Below are positions 37,597 to 50,300 of a stretch of 64,000 bases of DNA, piece after piece; position 1 is the first letter of the stretch, and every line of letters begins with the position of its first letter. The notes beneath the pieces were generated by a model. It had not been told where the DNA came from. It did not search any database and saw only the letters and a program-made list of their open reading frames with translations. Source of the DNA: Apostichopus japonicus (lineage: Eukaryota; Echinodermata; Holothuroidea; Aspidochirotida; Stichopodidae); the NCBI RefSeq assembly GCF_037975245.1, contig NC_092576.1, forward strand, positions 23,164,611 to 23,228,610, read 5' to 3'. The translations under genes were made by a program, and so were the position numbers.

Positions 37597-37692
37597 TCAT
37601 AGGGTTCTTCCTCCAGTAATTGATTCCATCGGTACATAGGTATCAGAAAGAACATCCATTGACGTTTCGTAGGTTTGATTGTCATCCATCTC
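37597..37692 (-). CDS. Gene B terminal exon with YVPM tail
   Basis: A 96-nt last exon in phase 0 ending in TGA. It encodes DNQTYETSMDVLSDTYVPM followed by ESITGGRTL. Two tyrosines are present, and the second sits in a YxxM motif conserved with gene A. A possible AATAAA lies at 37412-37407. The 812-bp inverted-repeat element begins about 230 bp beyond the stop. Confidence 0.85.
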   Translation of the reverse strand, partial: EMDDNQTYETSMDVLSDTYVPMESITGGRTL

Positions 37693-40600
37693 CTGTAATT
37701 CAATAGAACAACAATTCTAATTAGTTATAGAAGGTTAGCAATTTCGTAAGTTATTATCAGTAAACAAATATTAAATTAACGACCAATCAATTCCTTACTG
37801 AGTGCTTGTACACTATGCAGAGTAACTGATGTAATATTTAATTCTTACACTCAACTCCTACTGAGTAACAATACAATATAAAGAGTAACTGATGTGCCAG
37901 TTAAATCTAAAACTCAACTCCTTACTGAGTACCAGTAACATATGCAGAGTAACTCACGTGCTAGTTAAATGTAAAACTCAACTCCTTACTGAGTACCAGT
38001 AACATGTGCAAAATAACTTATGCGCTAGTAATATTTAAAACTTATAAAAACTTGATAGACACGGAAAACTTCAGGAAAAACGGCGACTCAACGCAAAATG
38101 CTGCTTTAAATATAAAATTCATCTCCTTACTGAGTAACAGTAAAATGCTTGTTAACTCTAATGTTCGCTTTCTCCGATTGAATAGCAGTGCTGTGAATAT
38201 CAAACTTGAATAAGTTGATTGACAAGTGACATTATAATGTATATGATATTATGTTTGAACCGTGTCATTTCCATATTACCAACCATTTCACACAGAGATT
38301 ACAGTAACTGCTGATTAAACGGTAGCAGGTTCTATAAAGATTAGAGTAAGAACTAAGTATGTGTAATTTCAACAAATACCAACAACTGGATGTGTTGGAA
38401 TTACACATATCATCAGTTCGTACTGTATTCTCATAGCAAATGCTACTGATTTATAGCACGAAATTCTTACTGCAGTTTAACATTTACAAATTAAAAGTGG
38501 TTATTGTATTTTCTCTGTGCATTGGTGCATCATATTACCAGCTCTGCAGTCAAAAAAATAAGTATTTGTCAATATTTCCATACATAAAACATAAACACCA
38601 TATTACCAATGTTTTCTAGATTGCAATTGCAAAGGAACTGTGCCTAGGAAAACGAATTGTTCTTAATTTTTGAAATATATTATGACAAATGTCGTCAGGA
38701 AATGCAGTGTTCCCGTTGAAGGCAGAAGTATTTGACAAATACACGATACATCGTTATGCATACCTGTCGAAGAAGACATCTTAATGTGGATATTGTGGGT
38801 CGCTGTTCACTATCATAGGCAAAGCACTCCATCAGTTTTTCGAGTCTTTAAAAGCAACAAAAAGGGGGATAATGTGACGATAAAGTGTTGATATCCCTGT
38901 TAGAATATATACAAAAAACAAATCATCTAGTACATTACGTAATAAGGCCTTCTTGTGAAGTGCATGAACCTTGAGTATGTGTACATTATGATCTTTTGAA
39001 AGACAAGCTCCCATCGTATAATATAAACAATTGTTCACAAGTAATTTTACTGCGGAGAGCGGAATAATCGTTTGCCTCGCAAGCGGTTCCAATAGCATTT
39101 CACAGTAGCTTAGACGATATGCTATAATGGAGGTTATTACTGTGCTTTAACGCTATTCCTGTCCATTCATCAGTAACATAGGAATATTCCGTTGACTTGC
39201 AACATGGACTTTGTAAGGAAACTGAAATTATTGCACATTAATGAGTGTATATCGACTCATGAAATTATGTCATTCCTTACTCAAGATTACTGCACAAATT
39301 GTATGAAACTCATTGTCATTGAAAAACTGACTTCTCTTGTCCATGAGATATTGAACTCTGATATAATTGAAATATTTTTTAATAACATGTTTCCAATGTT
39401 TTGTGAAATCAAGATAACACCAAAATAAAAAGAAATGTACTCGTTTCAAGACACTTGCCACTTTCATTAGCATCGTGAAGTCACTCAATCAACGGATTTT
39501 CTGTTATTTGTAAGATTAATAGCTTATCCATCAACTATCGTTTCCATTAAAAATGTTTAATATTCACCTGCAAAATGTTCAACCTGTTCGTATGTACTAG
39601 AGCATGCAGCATCTAACAAGCAACAGGCAGTTCTAATGAGCTTTTGCAGTAAATATTTACTAACACTTACTTCAAAAACTTTCCCGGTAAAACGCTTGTA
39701 AGGTTCGATTTAAAGTTGTCACAACCAATCTCACAATTTCCGTCCAAACCATCTGAAAAACACAAAGATAAACGAGATTAGTGTGGTAGTGTAAAATACA
39801 TTATATTTAAAAGTATAGGGAAATAAGCTTATATCAATCGTGACATATCTTACTTGCTTACCAACCTGCAAACATATATATTTTAAGTAAATTCTACATT
39901 TTGCAAACCTTTATCGAACCATAAACTTTATGGAAAAGTTTCTCTTGGATTTTCTCTTCACTTTAATGTGAACTGAGTCAAGGAGAACGTTCCTATTTCT
40001 CATGTTTGTAGCGATGTTAGTGCTTATCACGTAAACCGCACAGCGGATTCATAACGTCATGCACATAACGGCACTGCAAATTCAAACGGATCCCCACACA
40101 AAGCAAAATCATTGTAATAAACATCTCATAGTTCCTCGCTCCCACCCGAATTCCCACAAGTGTCCCCCAAATACCATCTCTCACTCCTTCTGACGCAGCA
40201 TGCCACTTTCATTGCCGCAAGAACTGGCTTCCAGGAGTTGAGGCTCTCATTAATAAAGAATATTACACATATATAAATCGTTTACAGTATTCTGTGCCAT
40301 TCGTTAATAAAGAAAATTACACATATATAATCATTTAGAGTAATCTGTACCATTTGCATGTGATTTTCAATTAAAGTTATACTGACACGAAACACCAACG
40401 TATTTTACCTGATGTAGAAAGCATAACATGAAACTTACCTCATCTCATCAATTAATAAAAACGAATTACCAATTCGCAGGGTGATAATGGTAACAACGAG
40501 AGGATACAATAAGCCATTTGAGGATACTGTACTCGACGTCCTTTTCACATAATCGTATTATCGTTTAGTTAGGCTCCCCGTATAACATCTTTTCCGAGAT

Positions 40601-43600
40601 CTAAGATGAAATCTTTTTCACTTTTCTCTTTGTGTTCTTTTTCTTTCCCTTGAAAGGCACATTTTCCCATTTCAAGGCACAATCGGAAATCAAAATAAAA
40701 CATATCATATGTGTACATGTTTTAACAAAAATGATCATGTACAGTGTGTGTTATTCGTGGACTCGAAAAGTTCAAATACCACACTTAGCTGATAATTAAT
40801 ACTACATGAAACATAACACTACTCACTGCTACAATTATGCTTAATTGATGATATGTGTTTTAATATCCAACTTAAAAACAACGAAATTCACGATTTTACC
40901 TTTTGATATTATCTTGCATATGACTAGCGCTACTGACCACACGTCACTGGCCTGCGTGTATTCACTCCTCTGCAGAGATTCGGGAGCAAGAATTTCCATT
41001 GAAATATCGGATTCCTAAAAATAAGAAGACAACATTAAATATTTATTTGTAAGATCTTTAACTATCGGTAAACTATTAATACAAGGGAAACCCAAGTTAC
41101 CATTATCATGAGTTCTATTATTTAATGGATGTGAAAATGCAGCCCAAGGTGAAATAAATAATTTAATACGAATAGCTTGTATTTTGAAGGACAATATGCG
41201 TTATTCTAAGGATCAATTTTAAGCAGTTGGGAATCCTTGTTAATACTGGATAGTCAAGTTAATGTTTAAGTCAAAACATATTGTTTCATGTTGTTATTTT
41301 TAAGAAATTGTTATGTATTCTTATTTTTGAGAAATTGTCATGTGTTGTTGTTTTTTCAGAAATTGCTATGGTAGGTCATCTGGTCTAGGCTTCAATCTAC
41401 TTCATTGATTGAGAGATCTCTCGTCATATATTTTATGTCGATGACTAGAACCATAAATACGTTCTACATACAGTGTTTCACCAAATACATACCTTATTCT
41501 TTATGGTTTTAACTCTGTGTGTGGCATCTTCGGCCAAGCAAAAGTCATATAACTTGCAAATTCTCGTCCCAGATACTAATACTTTCTTCATTGTTAGACC
41601 AGGATGAAGGAACTGGAAAAGTAGTGTATAAGTATAACTTGCTTGAAAAGTAACGGACAATCGACAGCATATTAACATTGCGTAGCTACCAGTTGTTTCT
41701 CCGAGTAATCTAAACACATTCGTTGTTCCTTTTTTTCTGCAGTAATCAGCGATTTTGTTCTGCACGTACATCATTAAAAGTGATACACTGCTAATCGGTT
41801 TGAAGAAAAATAATGCGATTTCCATTTATCCGATTAAAGAATGTCAAGCTATCTTACCAAACCAATTGAGAAGTACTATTTCTAACATTGCAATTGATCA
41901 TACAACAGCTCATTTAGATTACAATCCAAGTGCTAAACCAGTTTAGTTGTTTATTAAACCAATTTAATGAGTTTATAATGGATGTACCATCGTCAAAATA
42001 TTATTTTTAGTGTAACATGACATAATAAGACGGTCAATACTTATAAACCAATTACTGTTGACTTCCAGCTAGCTGGGGCAATTTCCTTATGCTAATACCT
42101 CTCTGAGATGTACTCCTATATCATGCTTCAAAGCACTCGTATTGACAGGTACAAACAGTTCCTAACATTTATCTGATAGAAACAAAATATTCATACTGCT
42201 TTATACTGACATTGCGAGTGCTCTGAAGCGGGGCATGACAGTAAAGTATAGACAAAGATCTCTCAACAGTGTATAACCCCTTTCTTATTTGTTATTAGTT
42301 TTATGATTCACCATTCACATTGTTGACGTCACGTTTTGTATGTACATATTTCTTAATGTGAAAATGTAAGGTTGCTATGTGTAGAAATTTTCAAGCAAAA
42401 TAATCAATGCACAGTTTATGAAACATTAAATGATTAGAATGTTAAAATCTGTCATTATGCGTATATTTGGCTTTTTGTTTATTGCAGTCGTTAACAGTTG
42501 CCGATATTGTGACCTTCAATAAAATATTCAATGGTACCTTTTGTCATATTTTTAATAGTTTAGCGCTCGTTTAGTCCATGAACTACAAGAATAAAACCGA
42601 TCAGTTTTGATGATTATAATTGTAACGGCTGTTATTATGCGTATAATTCGCATTTTGCTAATTGCAGTCGTTCACCATCGCCGATATCGTGTCCTTCTAT
42701 GAAATATTCAATGGCTCATTTTGTTTTGTTTTAAATAGTTCAGCAGTTCAGCATAGTTGTCCACGGACTACAAGCATAAAACTAATCTTTTTTGCTTTGC
42801 AGAACAGTCCCGTCACAGATGCTTCGAATATCTAATGATATTTTAACAGTCAATATTGAGACAACTTACCCCGTATGATTGGATAAACTCCACTCCTTCT
42901 AGAACATCCATGACGTAAGATCTAAGCATCGAATCATGTGAAATTATAGGATCGATAAATATCGATTCTCGCTGATGTTGTTTGGGATCTATCACGGTCT
43001 CCAGTGTCTCGCACGTTACGTGTTCATTTACTAAGAACATATTTGCTGTGCGGAAAGAATTGGGTTTGTGTAGGAAAGTTCAAACATATTTATATTATCA
43101 TGGGGATGGCGAAGAAGGCATCGTTAAGATGGAAGGCATACATTTTCATTTAATTTAAAAAAAGGTGTATTTATAGTTTAAAGATGGTTCGAAACATGCA
43201 CACTTATATGATTGATTTACTAAATATTTACTGGCAATAGGAGTTTCTAGTTGTCTTCGTAGCAGATTTGAGTTAATGTTTAAGCTTCACGAGACTTCTA
43301 GCAGTAAATAAAACGGCAAATCATTTATTAGCATGGGTGACAAAATTAGCTGTATACGAAAAGTATCAAGTTTGCCAACACTTACCTCCATCTATACATA
43401 TACCTTCAATACTAGGGATATTCTTTGATGTTGGTAAGTCCAAAAGACGCTTCACGTACAGGTCCCATTGAAATTCTCCTTTCTCATATAATTCCTCTAT
43501 TACAGACAAATGAAGACACAAGTGAGACTTATTCAAATAACAACGTGATTTATATCATAACAACCAGTATCAGCCGTTTGAAAACACGTCATTAAAACAA

Positions 43601-46600
43601 AAAGTAGTAAATTTGAATGTAAAAATTATAATTTCAACCTCACCTAGATTGAAAGTCATTAAGTTAGCGGATTCCTGTAATACTATTTTCCGAAGAAAGT
43701 CAATAAGCTACCGTTCTAAACTGTTATCCAAACAAAGAATAATTACTATATTAGAAAACAAAATGGTTTTACCTTTTATTGTAGTAAGGACAACACATCT
43801 CTTTCTTTTCGATGAAGACACTGTTCCCATCCATCGTGTGTAAACATTTCCTACTTTCATTTCAAGGATAAAGCAAACATCTTTCATTTGGAACAGCCTG
43901 TCATGAGATAAATGGTCCTTTATTGTTGCATAGTAGTGCCCTAAAAGGAAAGATCAAAGACTACAAGAATGTGCAGATTATGGTTTGTTAACATTTTAAT
44001 TCTTCGGAAAACAACTCTTTTTGGTTCTCCTTTTTCCAAAGAAGTTGCTAACCCGTTATTTTTAGCTTCCCGTAAGCACGCTCCATTTCCTTCCAAATTA
44101 AGTAAAGTGAATAGTTGAAACACTCTTACGAACATGATACAATTAATTAGTAATTTACAAATATGTCCTTCACGAACCTGACTACTTACTAACAGTAACA
44201 ATTTTACCGATGTATGAGAAGTACACGGTCGAACTAGAACATCTGCTATGAACGTGTGATATACCTACATGTTGAAAATCGGCAAGGGACGAAACGTTCG
44301 CCGTTACCCTGAGTTCCAATTTGGGGATAGGTATAATTACCGTTTTCCTTCTCTGGAACACCTGAGGACACTGAAGCGGGTGAGTTGTCAGGAATGTTTG
44401 GTAATCTGATACTGCAGGACAAAAAATGAGATAAGCTGGTATAATACGTTTGATGCTTCATTCGTGTTATATAATAACGTCACTTCTCCGTCTGATAAAG
44501 CAATCTTGCAAGCTGTGGTTGGCAAAATAGAGTCTCGACACCCGACTCACACAGAGATTACTACTATAAATCTTGAAGTTATGTAACACTGTAAAACTTG
44601 GATCGTGCTGATAAATCGACAGTGCATGCTACCGGGGTTAAAGTAAGAACACAATAATCTCTGGCAACCGTCTAACCATACTTGATGCATTTGTTGGGAT
44701 TTCACATATTCTTAGTTCTTACTGTAATCCTAATAGCACATGTTACCAATATATCAGCATGAGGTGGTGTTCACTGTGGTACAATGCTTTTACTGTTTAC
44801 AGTTCTTACTGTGTTCTCTGTGTGTATCGGTTCTTCTCTACGAAAATATGTCAATGAAGAAGGTATGCAAAGCTCCATTAAATGACCGGGTTGATAAACG
44901 TGATATCACATATAACAACACCGAAGTTACAATCTTACCTTGGTGGGTTGTATGGACAGACCGTTTCTAGACGAAGTAAAAACACATATAATAAGCTCAT
45001 GTGCAATTAATTACAAACAAGAAACAAAGAGGGAACTTTTATAAATTAAGAAAACTTTATCCAATATCATTTTTAATCAATGCTAGACCATAACGATTCT
45101 TGATTTCAGACACTTTCCTAGTTTTAAGAACAATTACTAATGTATATGTATAATCATATAATTAATTCTTAGAAAAATAATGGTGTCGAAGTCAGCTTCG
45201 TTTGTTAACTCAATTTTAACATCAGCGAATGTCGACTTACTTTGGAAGGTGTCGTCAGCTTTCTCAACAAGTGATCTGAAGAGACACAAACATATATTTT
45301 GTCATCACGAGTTGTACTTTTAATGACAGTTAAAGAAGACTTTAGTGGAATATAATGTTTGACATTATGGCCTGGTGCACCTAATACACACAGGGTACAT
45401 CGTAACTACTGTACACCTTTAAGTTTTGTAACAGAATAAAAACTGGATTGTGCTAAAAATCAGTAGCATGTGCTATAAGGTTAACAGTTAAAAGTCGAGG
45501 ATATGTGTAATCCGTACAACTCCAGTTTCATGCATTTGTTGGGATTTTACACATATCCTCATTTTAACGGTAACATCATAGCACATGCTACTGATTTATC
45601 ATATCTATCATCACAATCCAGTATTAACTGCTTTGGCTGAATTTGAGGACGTCAGATGAACTGCGGTGGGCAGCTTTGATTTTCTTTACAAGTGGCAGCT
45701 CGAGAGGTCTTTAGGGAATATTTTGACAGCGAATTTCTGGCGTTTGAAGCCGCATTTACGGAAAGTTGTGCATGGGTGGTGTTGTAGTTATGTAGATTAA
45801 CCATTCCAAGACATGAACATTTTCCATTTCATAACCTCTTTAAGGTAAGGTGAATGTTTGACACCATTATGTGTATTATATTGTACGCCAGACGTTGTTA
45901 TTTTTACTTTAAAATATCATAATGCGTTGTACTCACGATCCCGGTTGATCTGTTGATTAAGAATAGATCAAAGTTAATAATGATATGATTGTTTTATTAC
46001 GCATAGTAACTTAAGATGATTGGATATTTCTTGGTAATTTATTATTTCACTAAGTAACGTTTACTTGAATGTATTTACATCGTATTTTAGATGCAACAGT
46101 TACCTGTTGTAGGTGGATCACACGCTTTACAAGAAATGAGTGTCGCAGATCGCTCGGTTAGTGACAGCTGATTTCTGAAAAGAATAATAACATGTCTTTG
46201 AAACACTGAAATAATTACAGAAAAACATCTATTCAAACGATGCAACAGTCAACTAAAATAAAATATGTCAACAAGTCAATTATCCATTAGTTTTATTACC
46301 CACTACACTATATTGTTTATCCAATTAAAGAAGCTGTAAAACATAAGCGTTACCTCATTATTAATAAAAACTTACGTTTTAACAACGTATCGCGAATAAT
46401 AAGTAATCATTACTAATATAAAAAACGATTTTAAGTGTTCGCTCATAAAACTTGATCGTAGGAACTGCCATTAATATTTTGCTTTGGCTGCTATTCCTTT
46501 AATTTTGCAAGCAATTTCTAATTTGCAAAGTTTCAGGAATACAGCATGTGCTTCGTAATTTGATATGTTTTGAACGTGCATTGCTCTTCTGCTTAATATA

Positions 46601-47330
46601 GAGTAGATCGTGTAGGCAGTGTTATTAAATGAAAATTCCTGTATCATCTTTAAGTTATGTATTTGGTCCTGCTATAACAAACAATGTTTTAATGTTCATA
46701 TAATATGACGAAACAGTGTTTATACACAAGGTTGCCCAAAAAGTGAGATACGGAAGAGCATAAGTTACTGAGGTTTTAATACATATATTTATATACCTAA
46801 GGCCACTATGTGTTTTTAAATAATACCAAAGCTAATACTTAAGCGATACTTATTGCAGATTTGCATACTGATAGAGTGTATAAAATAAAATATCTACTAC
46901 ACGTATATGTCAAAGACTGTGATGAGAATAGAGAGTTTTTATTACCTCACAGTCATTTCTTCTGGAAATCCTGAAAAAAAGGAAATTACCGGAAATAACG
47001 ATGAACGAAATTAGATCATCGTTAATTTTCATCATTCCAATTCAGAGAAAACACTCAGCATAACGCTACTAACAATGCATGTTATCCAAATACCGTTTGA
47101 GTTTATATATTGCTCCATGTAGTAAAGTGAGCATAAGATGATAGCTGCAAGTAAGTGCCTATCAAGTGAACTAGTTTGAGTGAAATAGCAAATGCATCGA
47201 AGGGAGAACGACTCAGAATTACCACAGCATGCGGTAACCTCTGATTCATGAATTTTTTGCCAGCAATCAGTTTATCAAATCTTCGGTGTAATAGAATCGG
47301 CTCTTGAAATATAAACGTAACGAACGTATA

Positions 47331-47362
<32 letters not shown>

Positions 47363-50300
47363 CTTCGCTTGGACTATTTATTCAGTACAAGCGGCTAGCT
47401 ATATGCGGTTTAGTTGGTCCTTAATCCATCTTATCAGTTGCAATATGAACTTCAATTAAGATTGCTTGGTATAATCGCACAGTGTACAATTTACGGAAGA
47501 AAGAAGGGGCCAGGGATGCTAAAGAATAGCAAATATGTAAAGAGAGTCAAATGTTGTACAAGGTTGGCGAGTCAGCACCTCACAGTTTAACACTAACCGC
47601 TTTAAGTATAAGTTGACGTTTATATAACTTACTATGCGTCGAAGCATGGTGCAAGAGTATATGCATAATCATTTATTTACCTGCATGTCGTTTTATGATA
47701 CACCAAATCAATGCAGACAAAGCTGTTGTTAGAACGATCACCAATCCGACAAAGAGAACCAAAGAATATTTTATTTTGATTCTTTCTTCTGTTTAAATAG
47801 AAAATATCAAAAGCAAATAAACCAATTTAGGTTTTAATCAAATGTATCATCTCATTCAGCAGATAATAAGGGTCAGTTGACAATACATTTTTGCTGACCC
47901 AACTTTTAAAACAATTACAGTTTTCAATTTCTCTAAAGACACATTTTACGCAAACAGAAAATATCAGGACAAAGTATAAAGATATGAAGATTAAAATGCG
48001 TTAAGTTTGTTTTCATTTAGTTTAAAATCTTTAAATATTATGGAAGATGTTTACAAATTAGTAATTAAGTTACTGTATGAATCTCAACACAAAGAGGCAA
48101 AGTACCTGTGGGTGTTGTTTTATTCTAAGTGGAAGACCAAATAGCGTGATATTTTTGTCAAATAGTATAATCATATTTCTAACAAAGATAGGCACACCAA
48201 ACCATTACAAAGATAATATGTACACGTTTTATTACCGTTCTTCTCACAGAGTTGTTAATCGTTAATCGTAAGACACAACTGCAAACATTGTAAACTAAGC
48301 GGTGTTTTAGCCAGGTATATCACCTTAACTGGTATGATGACTTCATCTGAAGACATCTTTATGATAATGTTATTTTGTTAAAGTTAAATGATTTCCACTC
48401 GACAAATCTATGCAAATAAGATTCTAATGATGAATTTGAAAGTTTTCAAAATGGAAAAGTAATTGTTGTCTTTACCAGTAACTCGGAAGTATATGTTGGT
48501 GTGTAATTTTCCTGTTGGTAATCCTTCACAGATGCAAGTGATATTTCCACTTCTTCTTTTGAATTGGAGTAGGCCTACTAATGACGATACGGAATCAAAT
48601 GTATCGTCTTTGTGTTTGTTCGTTGAATTCATGTCTATTCTCAAAGGGAGAAGTTCTTCGTTATCTAATAACCACTTGATCGTCACCGCTGGACGTGATT
48701 TGCTAACACGGCACACGATCAGCATGTTTACGAAGTCATTAATGAGAATAGGCTGATCGTTCTTCATCCCGTTAATTGTAAGTTCCACTGTTGGTATTAC
48801 TAAAAAAGATGACCATATGTATTTTGGTGACAGCTATTGTAGAAAGAATACGACGCCTTAGGTATGTTTATATGATAAAATATGACTAAAAACTAAATCA
48901 TAATTGAAACCTTGTTGAAAACTTCTTGGTAAATACCCGAAGTTTACTTTGTTTTTTCGCTAAAAAGTTAACTATTAGTGAGAATTTTTAATTCATATGG
49001 TCGGCCAGAATTCTCAGCTCCAAATATATTATGTGCACTAAATCAGACCACGCTTGGCAAGGGGTGGGCCGAGGTCTACAGCACGGGCCTTAGATCAATA
49101 AAGAAGTCCTTTTTCATAATATACTTGAAAAAAAGGGTACCCTGTTGTTATATTTCTCCCTCCCTCAACTAGCTCTCGCGCTCCACGATTCTAACCATAC
49201 CTCACTGATCTCGTTGCAGACAGGTCCAACTAATGTCTTCCTTACCATAATTCAACGGAAATTGATATAAACGATAACATACGTGTTCATAAATATTGTG
49301 GTGCAGGTTAGTAAATTGAATCACTGTAAAGTGTCCTTTATTACAGGCACACATACTGAGTCTCTGAAAAGAACTGTTTACATACATTACTCTTCGTGGC
49401 TTCTCTGATGTTGAGCTTGGATAACTTTCAAGTAACTATTTTATCATTTTTATTATTTATTCCATTTCCAAGGCACTCTTGATTTACACCTGACGTGACA
49501 TATTCATGATCATACGGTTTCAGTTTCGATGTAAGGGTACTTGGGTTGAGAGAGAATGAAGTGCTTAGTTTCGAGCCCAGGCTGTACTTTGGGGGAATTT
49601 TCCTTACACAAGAACTTGGCTTAAATGACGAATATATAAAACGCTTAGTAAGAAAATTTACAACGCTGTCTTGCAAAAATGCATACATCCTCACCATATG
49701 TAACATAATGTGCCTTGACAGACCTCTCACGTCCTGCAGCACCGCTTTTACTCAGGCAAACGACGCTACCATTCTTATCTTTTGGACGGAATGCCAGGAA
49801 CGAGACCGAATCGTAGGTGTACTCATTGGTAGGACTGCTAAGACTTCGTATAGTAGAATTCGCAATTAATTGATTTGCTGGGACATCGTTAATAAGCCAA
49901 CTTAGTTCATCCACTGGCCTTGCTCCAAATGATGAACATACAGCTGATAGTGTGGCCAACATTTCGACATGGACGACGTTATAACTTTCTTGATTGTTAA
50001 TCAGGAGATGGGTTGTAGGAACAACTGTTAGATAAGTCATGATCATATAACAGGAATGGATTTGGTATATGCCCATTGGTGCAATAAGAAAGCAAACAGT
50101 GTTTATAGAAAAAAAAAATTTCAATCCAATCCCTCGTTTTCTTTCATAATGCAAGATATATTCCAACACTGTAATAACCTACAAATATCCTTGATTCTAA
50201 ACCAAACTAACAGTCTATTATTATCAAATTAGTTTATGACGTCACCAAATGAAACTCTTTAAAATAGGCACTAAACACATATCATTTTTTATGATGTCGT

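Noticed and set aside
37785-38150. CRISPR-like regular repeats
   Set aside because: The units are contiguous, diverged 63-64-bp tandem repeats without spacers, in an animal-type intron.
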